Assembly: GCA_963755495.1 (NCBI GenBank)
Contig: CAVWJS010000006.1
Coordinates: 1,116,001 to 1,180,000 of the forward strand
Length of the DNA: 64,000 bases
Direction: 5' to 3'
Source: Bog-473 sp963755495
GTDB taxonomy: Bacteria; Actinomycetota; Acidimicrobiia; Acidimicrobiales; RAAP-2
A program made the position numbers and the translations under genes. A model generated the notes under the pieces. That model had not been told where the DNA came from, did not search any database, and worked only from the letters and a program-made list of their open reading frames with translations. Of the stretch, positions 50,916 through 59,060 are shown one piece after another (position 1 is the stretch's first letter; each line of letters begins with the position of its first letter).

Positions 50916-52169
50916 ATGTGGACCGGTAAGCGGGCGTTGCGTTTGGGAGCAGCCGTCTTTTGTCTGGCGGGAGTTCTCGTCGGGGTGTCGGGCGGTGCCG
51001 CTTCGGCGGCCAAGGCCCCGATTGTCATCGGGATGATCACCGACGAGACCGGTGGCGCAGCATCGACCTATGTCGACGCGCAAGACGGGGCCATCGCCCG
51101 CATCGACGCCCAGAACGCGGCCGGCGGCATGGACGGGCACAAGCTCGTGCTCGACGTCGTCGACTCCCAGTCCACGCCGTCCGGCTTCCTCGAGGCGTCA
51201 CAGACCTTGGTCCAGGACAAGGGTGCCTTCGGGGTCATCGCGATTTCCTCGTCCACCTTCGGTGGGGCCTCTTACTTGCAGAAGAATGGAATACCGGTGA
51301 CGGGCTTCGCCGAGGACGGCCCTGAGTGGGGTCAGCAGCCAAACACCAACATGTTCAGCGTGACGGGGATCCTGACCGGCCCCATCAACGGGAGGATTTA
51401 CAGCTACAACGGCTCCGTCCAGATCTTCAAAGATCTCGGCGTGACCAAGCTGGCCACCGTGGTGGCTAACGTGCCCACCGCCATTCAGGCGGCTGATGGC
51501 CTCTTTGCGGCCGCCAAGCCCCTCGGCATCAGCAAGTGCCTGGACGACATCGTGCCGCTCGCCGCGGTCAACTTCACGACCTTCGCCCTGCAAATGAAGC
51601 AGCTCGGATGCAACGGCATCGAAATTCTCCAAGGGGTCGACTCCTGCATCGGCGTGCAAACCGCACTCATACAGGATGGCCTCAACAAGAAGGTGGCCGA
51701 CTTCTGTGTCACCGGCTACGACCAAGCCATCCTCAATCAGCCGACAGCACTGGCAGCCATGCAAGGTACGTACGCCCAGGCGACCATCAATGTTCTGGGC
51801 ACCAATCTTCCCGCTTCGACGAAAGTGTTCCTGAATAACCTCAAGAAATACACGAGCTGGCCCGGAGGCCTCCCGAGCGAGGAACTCACCTATGCCTATG
51901 AGTCCGCTGATCTCATGATCAAGGGGCTGCAGCTGGCCGGGAGTCCGGTCCGAAAGACGTTCATCTCCAAGCTGCGCAACCTCAACGACTGGACCTCAGA
52001 GGGACTGATCACGGCCCCCGGCGATGATTTCCAGCACTTCGGAACCCTGGCTGGGGTGCCAAAGACACAATGCCTGCCGCTCCTCCAGCTCAAGGGCAAG
52101 GGCTTCATCTCGGCCCTCGGCGGCAAGCCGGTATGTGGGACATTGGTCTCCACCGCGGCGGCCGGCTAA
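50916..52169 (+). CDS. Type 1 periplasmic-binding protein (branched-chain amino acid type), copy 1
   Basis: A 417-residue solute-binding protein from ATG 50916, which aligns exactly with the start of copy 2. Signal peptide: RALRLGAAVFCLAGVLVGVSGGAASA. The mature domain begins APIVIGMITDETGG and follows the Peripla_BP_6 (LivJ-like) pattern with GIPVTGFAEDGPEWGQQPNTNMF and a bilobed fold. No lipoprotein Cys is seen. A longer frame to 50871 would begin in sequence absent from copy 2. No permease or ATPase gene is near, so the partner transporter is elsewhere or it works as a sensor. Confidence 0.88.
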   Translation: MWTGKRALRLGAAVFCLAGVLVGVSGGAASAAKAPIVIGMITDETGGAASTYVDAQDGAIARIDAQNAAGGMDGHKLVLDVVDSQSTPSGFLEASQTLVQDKGAFGVIAISSSTFGGASYLQKNGIPVTGFAEDGPEWGQQPNTNMFSVTGILTGPINGRIYSYNGSVQIFKDLGVTKLATVVANVPTAIQAADGLFAAAKPLGISKCLDDIVPLAAVNFTTFALQMKQLGCNGIEILQGVDSCIGVQTALIQDGLNKKVADFCVTGYDQAILNQPTALAAMQGTYAQATINVLGTNLPASTKVFLNNLKKYTSWPGGLPSEELTYAYESADLMIKGLQLAGSPVRKTFISKLRNLNDWTSEGLITAPGDDFQHFGTLAGVPKTQCLPLLQLKGKGFISALGGKPVCGTLVSTAAAG

Positions 52170-52429
52170 CCGGCTGAAACACTGACGAGACACGGCGCGC
52201 TCGCCGTGCACCAGGTGTGGAAATACAAACTGGTGTTCGGCGAGCAGCGTCCGTGGGCAGTCATTCCCGAGTTACTTTGCGAAGAATCGCCTCGATGTGG
52301 CAGGAAACCGCTGATGCGATTACGAGTTACGCGCGGCTTGACGACGACTTGACCATCCGGTATCTTCCCAAATCAGCAGTACGGGTATTTCATTCGGGGA
52401 CGTAGGCGTCCCCACTAGGGGGGTCGTCC

Positions 52430-53683
52430 ATGTGGACCGGTAGGCGCGCTTTGCGGTTGGGGGCATCCGTTTTTTGTCTGGCGGGAGTTCTCGTCGGAGT
52501 GTCGGGCGGTGCTGCTTCGGCGGCCAAGGCCCCGATTGTCATCGGGATGGTCACCGACGAAACCGGTGGAGCGTCATCGACCTACGTCAATGACACCGAC
52601 GGGGCGCAAGCCCGTATCGACGCGCAGAACGCGGCAGGCGGGGTGGACGGGCACAAGCTCGTGCTCGACGTCGTCGACGCCCAGTCCACGCCGGCCGGCT
52701 TTCTGGCGGCGTCACAGTCCCTGATCCAGGACAAAGGTGCCTTTGGCATCATCGCCATCTCCTCGTCCACCTTCGGCGGGTCCGCGTACCTGCAAAAACA
52801 GGGTATACCGGTCGTGGGTTTCGCCGAGGACGGGCCTGAGTGGGGCCAGCAGCCGAACTCCAACATGTTCAGCGTGACCGGGATCCTCACCGGCCCCATC
52901 AATGGCCGGATCTACAGCTACAACAACGGGGTGGAGATCTTCAAAGATCTTCACGTGACCAAGTTGGCCACCGTGGTCGCCAACGTGCCGACCGCCATCC
53001 AGGCGGCCGACGGGCTCTTTGCCTCGGCCAAGAAGCTGGGCATCAGCAAGTGCCTGGACGACGTCGTGCCGCTGGGTCAGGTCAACTTCACCACCTTTGC
53101 CCTGCAGATGAAGCAGCTCGGATGCAACGGAATCGAAATTCTCCAAGGGGTGGCCGCCTGTATCGGCGTGCAAAACTCACTCGTACAGGCGGGCCTCGCC
53201 AGCAAGGTGGCGGACTTCTGTGTCACGGGCTACGACCAGGCCATCCTCGACCAGCCGGCGGCCCTCAAGACGATGCAGGGTACCTACGCCCAGGCCACGG
53301 TGAACGTTCTGGGCAATGACATCAGCCCGCCGGTGAAAGTGCTCCTCAATAACCTCAAGAAGTACACGACCTGGCCCGGAGGCCTCCCCAGCGAAGAGCT
53401 CCTTTATTCCTATGAGTCCGCCGACCTCATGATCCAGGGCCTCAAAATGGCCGGCGGCCCGAACCGAAAGACGTTCATCTCCAAGTTGCGCACCGTGAGT
53501 AGCTTCACCTCAGAAGGACTGATAACAGCCCCGGGCGAGGACTTCCAGAACTTCGGAACCCTGGCCGGGGTGCCAAAGAAAGCATGCGCGCCGCTCCTCC
53601 AACTCAAGGGCAAATCATTTGTGCCGGCCCTCGGGGGTAAGCCGGTATGTGGGACATTGGTTTCCACACCTGCGCCTGGCTAG
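52430..53683 (+). CDS. Type 1 periplasmic-binding protein, tandem copy 2
   Basis: 417 residues, the same length as copy 1, and about 80% or more identical by eye throughout, with the same signal peptide and the same GGGGGTCGTCC sequence before the ATG. Differences cluster in short surface stretches such as DAQDG versus NDTDG and SSFTS versus NDWTS. It is clearly a tandem duplication that included the ribosome binding site. Ligand-pocket changes could give different specificity. The 260-bp spacer (52170-52429) has no gene. Confidence 0.88.
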   Translation: MWTGRRALRLGASVFCLAGVLVGVSGGAASAAKAPIVIGMVTDETGGASSTYVNDTDGAQARIDAQNAAGGVDGHKLVLDVVDAQSTPAGFLAASQSLIQDKGAFGIIAISSSTFGGSAYLQKQGIPVVGFAEDGPEWGQQPNSNMFSVTGILTGPINGRIYSYNNGVEIFKDLHVTKLATVVANVPTAIQAADGLFASAKKLGISKCLDDVVPLGQVNFTTFALQMKQLGCNGIEILQGVAACIGVQNSLVQAGLASKVADFCVTGYDQAILDQPAALKTMQGTYAQATVNVLGNDISPPVKVLLNNLKKYTTWPGGLPSEELLYSYESADLMIQGLKMAGGPNRKTFISKLRTVSSFTSEGLITAPGEDFQNFGTLAGVPKKACAPLLQLKGKSFVPALGGKPVCGTLVSTPAPG

Positions 53684-53712
53684 CACTGCCGTTTAACCAG
53701 GACTGCCGCTTA

Positions 53713-53736
53713 CTACGTCTCCTGCCTCTGACGTAG
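53713..53736 (+). terminator. Hairpin after the second binding-protein gene
   Basis: CTACGTC and GACGTAG form a 7-bp stem with a 10-nt loop, 30 nt after the stop at 53683. No U-run follows. It may act together with the larger hairpin at 53748-53791. Confidence 0.4.
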
Positions 53737-53747
53737 GGACGCATTCT

Positions 53748-53791
53748 GACGAACCCGAACTCGTGCTTTCACGCATGGGTCCGGGTTCGTC
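53748..53791 (+). terminator. Long-stem hairpin, probable terminator
   Basis: GACGAACCCG and CGGGTTCGTC are perfectly complementary 10-nt arms around a 24-nt loop that can itself fold (CGTG..CACG). It lies 65 nt after the binding-protein gene and before the TetR gene. There is no strong U-run, as is common in high-GC actinobacteria. Confidence 0.5.
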
Positions 53792-53967
53792 CGCGTCAAC
53801 GCTCAGTCGTTCGTGGTCGGATCACGAGGTCACAAAGTAGTGGCCCTCTTCGAGATCGTCGATGAGCCCTTGGTGGGTCGGCTTCCATTCGAGCAGCGCG
53901 CGCGTGAGCGTGCTCGAGGTCGGATGTCAGCCTCTGCCATCACTTCTGAGTACAATTGGCTGCCGTG

Positions 53968-54531
53968 ATGGCACGGTGGGAACCCGAGAGCCGCCGCAGG
54001 CTGGAGGAGGCTGCGCTCGCGCTTTACGGAGAGCGCGGATTTGAGAGCACCACCGTGGCCGAGATCGCCGCGCGCGCAGGATTGACCGAGCGGACCTTCT
54101 TTCGGCACTTCGCCGACAAGAAAGAGGTCCTGTTCTGGGGCGCCGGCGCGTTGCAGGAGCTCTTCGTGAGCACCGTTGTCAGCGCTCCCCCGGCGGCCAC
54201 GGCCTTGGAAACGGTGGCATTGGCCCTCGATGCGGCGGGTACCATCCTTACGCAGCGCGGCGACTATCCCCGCCAGCGCCAGAGGATCATCGGTGCGAGT
54301 CCCGAACTGCAGGAACGCGAGTTGATCAAGCTCGCATCGCTCTCCGCCGCCCTGGCCGGTGCTCTCCGCGGTCGGGGCGTTGGCGACCCAGCCGCCGCTC
54401 TTATGGCTGAGGTTGGGGTTGCCGTGTTCAAAATCTCATTCGAGCGCTGGGTGGCGGACGACAATGAGAGAGAGCTTCAGACAATCCTCCGCGAGTCGCT
54501 GGGCGAGCTCAAAGCCGTGACCGGGGACTGA
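53968..54531 (+). CDS. TetR-family transcriptional regulator
   Basis: About 187 residues from ATG 53968 (in-frame GTG 53965 and TTG 53956 are alternatives). The N-terminal HTH is RRRLEEAALALYGERGFESTTVAEIAARAGLTERTFFRHFADKKEVLFWG, a standard TetR DNA-binding domain. The C-terminal ligand domain is helical and unassigned. It lies 37 bp before ispH on the same strand, but the terminator-like hairpins upstream separate it from the binding-protein genes. Ligand and targets unknown. Confidence 0.9.
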   Translation: MARWEPESRRRLEEAALALYGERGFESTTVAEIAARAGLTERTFFRHFADKKEVLFWGAGALQELFVSTVVSAPPAATALETVALALDAAGTILTQRGDYPRQRQRIIGASPELQERELIKLASLSAALAGALRGRGVGDPAAALMAEVGVAVFKISFERWVADDNERELQTILRESLGELKAVTGD

Positions 54532-54568
54532 AAAGGACCTGGGGGAAGGAGCCATTAGCGTTGGTGGT

Positions 54569-55633
54569 GTGTCCACCGTCGATCGTGTCCTGTTGGCCTC
54601 GCCCCGGGGATTCTGTGCCGGCGTGGAGAAGGCGGTCAAGGCGCTGGCCTGGATGGTACGGGTCTTCGATGCTCCCGTGTACTGCTATCACGAGATCGTG
54701 CACAACCAGGTCGTGGTGGACCGTTTCCGAGCGCAGGGCGTCGTTTTCGTAAACGACGTAAGCGAAGTCCCTCCCGGATCCCCGCTCATGCTGAGTGCCC
54801 ATGGGTCGGCGCCCGAGGTGGTCGCGGCGGCGCGTGCCAACGGAGGTGTCGTCATCGACGCCGTGTGTCCCCTGGTGACCAAGGTCCACCATGAGCTCAA
54901 GGTGCGCACCAACAAGGGCTATACCGTTCTCTACATCGGCCACGCCGGGCATGAAGAGGCGGTGGGCACCATGGCCGTGGCTCCCGATGCGGTGCGGTTG
55001 ATCGAATACGAGTCGGACCTCGATGCCCTGGCCAAAGAGGACATTGGTGGCGAGGATGCGCCCGTGGCGCTCCTGGCCCAGACCACACTGAGTCACGACG
55101 AATGGCGGGGTCTCATGGAGTCGGCCCGGGAGCGCTATCCAAACCTGTGGATGCCCAATCGGAGCGATCTGTGTTTCGCCACAACTAACCGTCAGGCATC
55201 TCTCAAAGCGATGGCTTCCGAAGCCGGGACCATCGTCGTGATCGGCTCGGCCAATTCTTCCAACACGATCGCCCTCGAGAAGGTCGCGCGAGCTTCGGGT
55301 TGTCCTCGGGTGTTGCGCATCAACGAAGCGCGAGAGCTGCCGGACGACCTGACGGGCACGGTGGGCGTCACCGCGGGCGCCTCAGCGCCTGAGGCACTCG
55401 TGGAGGCCGTGATCGGTGTCTTAGCACCACGGTTCGGCGTGACCGAAATCACCGTGACGACCGAGGACGAGTACTTCCCTCCCCCACCCGAGCTACGTGA
55501 GCTCCTGCGCTCCGTGGGCTTGACCCTGGGATTCCTGGCGGGGCGGGGCGCTGCTGCGACGAAGCGCAGCGACCCGGTGACCGACGATCGCGGCGTGTCG
55601 GCGGCCGATGTGCTCGACATGCTTACCTCGTGA
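54569..55633 (+). CDS. ispH: 4-Hydroxy-3-methylbut-2-enyl diphosphate reductase (IspH/LytB)
   Basis: A 354-residue iron-sulfur enzyme, last step of the MEP isoprenoid pathway, making IPP and DMAPP. GTG start at 54569. The three cluster Cys are in PRGFCAGVEKAV (near residue 16), VIDAVCPLVTKVH (near 100) and SDLCFATTNRQ (near 200). The family motifs HEIVHNQVVVDRF, SAHGSAPEV, HAGHEEAVG and IGSANSSNT (substrate Ser/Asn) are present. The C-terminal 30 residues are an extension. The MEP pathway is usual in actinobacteria. No other pathway gene is adjacent. Confidence 0.95.
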   Translation: MSTVDRVLLASPRGFCAGVEKAVKALAWMVRVFDAPVYCYHEIVHNQVVVDRFRAQGVVFVNDVSEVPPGSPLMLSAHGSAPEVVAAARANGGVVIDAVCPLVTKVHHELKVRTNKGYTVLYIGHAGHEEAVGTMAVAPDAVRLIEYESDLDALAKEDIGGEDAPVALLAQTTLSHDEWRGLMESARERYPNLWMPNRSDLCFATTNRQASLKAMASEAGTIVVIGSANSSNTIALEKVARASGCPRVLRINEARELPDDLTGTVGVTAGASAPEALVEAVIGVLAPRFGVTEITVTTEDEYFPPPPELRELLRSVGLTLGFLAGRGAAATKRSDPVTDDRGVSAADVLDMLTS

Positions 55634-55679
55634 CGGGCGATGTCTTCTCAAAGGGTGTCAGTGCAATGATTGCCACGTG

Positions 55680-56219
55680 ATGTTCACCCGGATGGATGAG
55701 TCGACATCGACCGAGTGGCAGGAAATAATTGTTGCGACAATCGAGTACGAGCAGTCCATGGCCGACCGGGTTCTCGCCATGCTGGCTCAACTCGAGGGTC
55801 TCGCTGTCGGCTTTGGGGTGGACCAGCTGGTGCACTCGTTACAGACAGCCACCAGGGCCGAGGAGGCGGGAGCATCGGCCGAAGTCGTCGTGGCGTCCTT
55901 GTGCCACGACGTCGGGAAAATCATTTCGGTCATGAACCACCCGGCAATGGCGGCCGAGATCCTTCGTACCTACGTCAGCCCGGATACCTACCACATGGTC
56001 CTGTACCACCAGGACTTCCAAGGACGCCACTACTACGAGTACATCGGCCTGGACCCCTCGGCTCGTGAGAAGCACGTGGGGCAGTCCTGGTACGCCTTGG
56101 CCGAGCAGTTCGCCGACGAATGGGACCAGAACAGCTTCGACCCTCACTACCCCACCAAACCACTCTCGCATTTCGAGCCCATGGTTCGTCAGCTTTTCGG
56201 CTCCCCCGCCTCATTTTGA
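55680..56219 (+). CDS. HD-domain protein (possible diiron oxygenase-like)
   Basis: About 179 residues from ATG 55680 (or ATG 55692). It has HSLQTATRAEEAGASAEVVVASLCHDVGKII, with the His and HD pair of the HD superfamily, then MNHPAMAAEIL, MVLYHQDFQGRHYYEYI and a C-terminal WDQNSFDP. The H...HD...H...HxDFQG order resembles phosphonate-type HD oxygenases (PhnZ, TmpB) and myo-inositol-oxygenase-like proteins more than c-di-GMP phosphodiesterases. Oxygenase or phosphohydrolase activity is possible; neither is proven. It follows ispH and precedes a GT2 gene by 20 bp. Confidence 0.75.
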   Translation: MFTRMDESTSTEWQEIIVATIEYEQSMADRVLAMLAQLEGLAVGFGVDQLVHSLQTATRAEEAGASAEVVVASLCHDVGKIISVMNHPAMAAEILRTYVSPDTYHMVLYHQDFQGRHYYEYIGLDPSAREKHVGQSWYALAEQFADEWDQNSFDPHYPTKPLSHFEPMVRQLFGSPASF

Positions 56220-56239
56220 GGGAGGGCCGTACGGGGAGC

Positions 56240-57031
56240 GTGCGCACCGACCCCGAGAAAGCGCTCCGGGTCATTGCTGAGTCCAGGCGGGCCTTCGATG
56301 CGCGCTATCCCAAGCTGAAGCTCTCACCCGTCGTCGGGCTCATTTGCGCCTACGAAGAAGAGGCGAACATCGGGGCCGTCTTGGCGGCCATGCCGGTCGA
56401 AGCTTGCGGGTTGCCGCTGTCGACGTTGGTCGTCGTGGACGGGGGTGACGACCGGACGGAACAGGTGGCGCTGGCCGCCGGCGCCGTCACCTTCGTCTTG
56501 CGCCAGAACCTCGGCCAGGGTTACGCGCTCCGCATCGGCTATTCGCTTGCCATCGAGCTGGGAGCCGAGTTCGTGGTCACTCTCGATGCAGACGGGCAGA
56601 ACGACCCGGCGGAGATCCCGCTTATGCTGGCGCCCTTGCTCAACGACGAAGCGGACTTCGTCGTCGCCTCGCGCCGGCTCGGGCAGGATACGACGACGGA
56701 TCGCTTCCGCAAGGCTGGCGTACACGTCTTCTCGCGGGTGATCAGCGCTTTGGGGGGGACCAAGCTCACTGACACCTCGAACGGGTACCGAGGCTTGCGC
56801 GTCCTCATGCTCGAAGACGTGGCGCACCGGCTCACCGAGCCCCAATATCAAACAGCGGAGTTGTTGATCATCGCCATGATGCGGGGCTGGCGTATTACCG
56901 AACGTCCCACCCGGTGGCTCCCAAGAGCCTCAGGAAGCTCGAAGAAGGGAAGTAACTATCGCTTCGGGCTGCAGTACGCGCGGGTCGTGGCGGCGACGTG
57001 GTGGCGACAACGCAACATGGTCGAACGATAA
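56240..57031 (+). CDS. GT2 glycosyltransferase (polyprenyl-phosphate sugar transferase type)
   Basis: A 263-residue enzyme from GTG 56240, which has a GGGGAGC ribosome binding site 20 bp after the HD gene. Motifs: SPVVGLICAYEEEANIGAVLAAM, TLVVVDGGDDRTEQV, RQNLGQGYALRIGYSLAIELGAEFVVTLDADGQNDPAEIP (DAD), DFVVASRRLG, DTSNGYRGLRVLML, and ERPTRWLPRASGSSKKGSNYRFG. No C-terminal membrane helix. It resembles DPM1-like and UDP-sugar:polyprenol-phosphate transferases. The upstream part of the open frame (56120-56239) is antisense to nothing but overlaps the HD gene and is not used. Confidence 0.87.
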   Translation: MRTDPEKALRVIAESRRAFDARYPKLKLSPVVGLICAYEEEANIGAVLAAMPVEACGLPLSTLVVVDGGDDRTEQVALAAGAVTFVLRQNLGQGYALRIGYSLAIELGAEFVVTLDADGQNDPAEIPLMLAPLLNDEADFVVASRRLGQDTTTDRFRKAGVHVFSRVISALGGTKLTDTSNGYRGLRVLMLEDVAHRLTEPQYQTAELLIIAMMRGWRITERPTRWLPRASGSSKKGSNYRFGLQYARVVAATWWRQRNMVER

Positions 57032-57035
57032 GGAA

Positions 57036-57356
57036 TTAGCGAGGCGCACGCCCGGAGCGCTTCACCAGTCTCCGCTTCTCGAGTGGCCGGGCCGGGCGCT
57101 TCGTTCGCCGATCTGCCAGCATGCGCAATCCGGCGATCTCCTTGAGGGAGCTGACCCGGCTGAACCATTCCATTTGGCCTGCGACCTTGACGCCCACGAC
57201 CGGGCCGGCGCAGATCTTTTGGCAGCCGACGGGAACGAGTCGGGAGTCTGACTTCTTGAGGACCTTCATCAGGCAGTCGGAGTTCTTGCACTTCCTGCAC
57301 ACATAGACCCTTTTCGTGCGCACCCCTCCTCTTGACCCAGATTGCTGCATCATCAC
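57036..57356 (-). CDS. Small 2Fe-2S thioredoxin-like ferredoxin
   Basis: A 106-residue protein (GTG 57356, or ATGs at 57353 and 57350). VYVCRKCKNSDCLMKVLKKSDSRLVPVGCQKICAGPVV has the CxxC...C and CxxxC Cys arrangement of thioredoxin-fold [2Fe-2S] ferredoxins. A basic, Arg-rich C terminus follows. It overlaps the MFS gene stop by 4 nt (GTGA) and so is co-translated with it. The electron partner is unknown. Confidence 0.72.
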   Translation of the reverse strand: MMMQQSGSRGGVRTKRVYVCRKCKNSDCLMKVLKKSDSRLVPVGCQKICAGPVVGVKVAGQMEWFSRVSSLKEIAGLRMLADRRTKRPARPLEKRRLVKRSGRAPR

Positions 57357-58975
57357 CCTTTCTCGGTCATCACCCTTTTGCGCGCTCGCCCATGGACCAA
57401 GGTCAGCGAAACGACCGCCCCGATGAGGAGGAGCACGCCGGAAATATCGAGCGCCACGTGGAGTCCCGAGCCGAAGGCGTCATATGCCGCGTTCACCACC
57501 TTGTTCACTAGCGCTGCGTCCTTGCTGTGCTCGGCGCTCGAGACGGCAGACGCGTTACCCCCACCGATGACGTCATGGAGGATGAGGCTCTGAAAGGTCG
57601 GAGGGATACCGAGCGCCTTCAGTCGTGCTGCCAGCTGGCCCGTCAACTTGGAATTCACGATTGAACCAAGGACGGCGACGCCGAACACGGCCCCCAATTC
57701 CCGGCTGGTGTTGGTGACCGATGCGGCCATACCTGAGTGCTCAGGTGCCACCACGGTGAGTGGTGTGGAAGTGACCGGGACCAACATGATGCCGAACCCG
57801 ATGCCGGCGAGAGCGAGGACCCAGGCCAGCGCGGCCAGGTGCACATGGGGGCCCAAGATGGCGCTGGTGATCAAGATCCCGGCGGCGGCCAGGATGCATC
57901 CTGTCGTCATCGGGACCCGAGGTCCGCGGCGGGCCACCCAGGGACCGGTCATCACCGAAGAGATGATCAACCCGGCGGCCATGGGCAAGAACGTGGCCGC
58001 GGTGGCGTACGCAGAGGTATTGACGACAACTTGGAGGTACAGCGCGGTGAAGAAGAAGATCGAGAACGTGCCGAAATAGGCAGCGAATGCGGCGAACACG
58101 GAACCGGAGAACGGGCCCCGGCGAAAGAGCGTGACATCGAGAATAGGGCGCCGTGAGCGACGTTCGACGAGGACGAAGGCTATGCCCAACGCGATCGACA
58201 GCGCGAAGAATAGATCGACCCACCATGTGGCGTAGCCGGATTGCTCGCCCTGGATGATCCCGAACGAGACGGCCCCCAGAGAGAGGGCGCCCAGCAGTAT
58301 CCCCATCCAGTTGAGTCGGCCTTCCCCTCGGTCCGAGGTCTCCGGTACGAAGAGCGCAGCCATAATGAGGGCCACGGCCCCGATGACGAGGTTGAACCAG
58401 AAGATGGCGCGCCAACTCCAATAGCCCACCAGGAGTCCCCCGATGACGGGGCCCAGGGCGAGGGCAAGACCCGAGACGGCGGCCCACACGCCGAGCGCGT
58501 CGGCACGGGTGCCCTCGTCGGGATACACGTGGCGAATGATCGAGAGTGTTCCGGGCTCTGACGCCGCCGCCCCAAGCCCCATGATCACGCGCCCGACAAT
58601 GAGCACATCAACGTTGGGGGCCATGGCAGCCACCACCGAGCCGGCGCAGAACACGGCGACGCCGGCGAGCATGGCCTTCTTGCGACCAAGCATGTCGCCC
58701 ATGGTGCCGCCGGCCAACATGAAGGCGGCAAATGTCAGGGCATACCCGTTAACGACCCACTGCAGTGAGGTGATGCCCGCGTGGAGGCCACTTTGGACAT
58801 CGGCCAGCCCGACGCTGACCACGGTGTTGTCGAGGAAAGTGAGAAACAGGACGACACAGAGGGTTGCCAGGGCGAGAGCCTGGGCGGGCGAGCCCAGTCC
58901 ACCTACCCTGATGACGAGTCCGGGGACGGCACCGGTCGAGGTGGCGCTGGAGGGAGGAGCCTCCTCCGTGGTCAT
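57353..58975 (-). CDS. MFS multidrug efflux transporter (DHA2 family, 14 helices)
   Basis: A 540-residue proton-driven exporter. Helix 1 reads ALATLCVVLFLTFLDNTVVSVGLADVQSGL (DHA2 motif LDxTVVNVAL variant), followed by LQWVVNGYALTFAAFMLAGGTMGDMLGRKKAMLAG (motif A, GxxxDxxGRK) and motif C GPVIGGLL. The count is about 14 membrane segments, as in EmrB/QacA. A drug or metabolite could be the substrate. It is paired with a co-translated ferredoxin-like gene, and is divergent from the FAD-linked oxidase gene. Confidence 0.92.
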   Translation of the reverse strand: MTTEEAPPSSATSTGAVPGLVIRVGGLGSPAQALALATLCVVLFLTFLDNTVVSVGLADVQSGLHAGITSLQWVVNGYALTFAAFMLAGGTMGDMLGRKKAMLAGVAVFCAGSVVAAMAPNVDVLIVGRVIMGLGAAASEPGTLSIIRHVYPDEGTRADALGVWAAVSGLALALGPVIGGLLVGYWSWRAIFWFNLVIGAVALIMAALFVPETSDRGEGRLNWMGILLGALSLGAVSFGIIQGEQSGYATWWVDLFFALSIALGIAFVLVERRSRRPILDVTLFRRGPFSGSVFAAFAAYFGTFSIFFFTALYLQVVVNTSAYATAATFLPMAAGLIISSVMTGPWVARRGPRVPMTTGCILAAAGILITSAILGPHVHLAALAWVLALAGIGFGIMLVPVTSTPLTVVAPEHSGMAASVTNTSRELGAVFGVAVLGSIVNSKLTGQLAARLKALGIPPTFQSLILHDVIGGGNASAVSSAEHSKDAALVNKVVNAAYDAFGSGLHVALDISGVLLLIGAVVSLTLVHGRARKRVMTEKG

Positions 58976-59060
58976 TCAGCGCCCCCGATTTCCCGATTTT
59001 GTCATCGCACCCTGCACCTTAAGCAAGGTCCAGCTTGACGTGGGCACTTCGGACGGGCGA

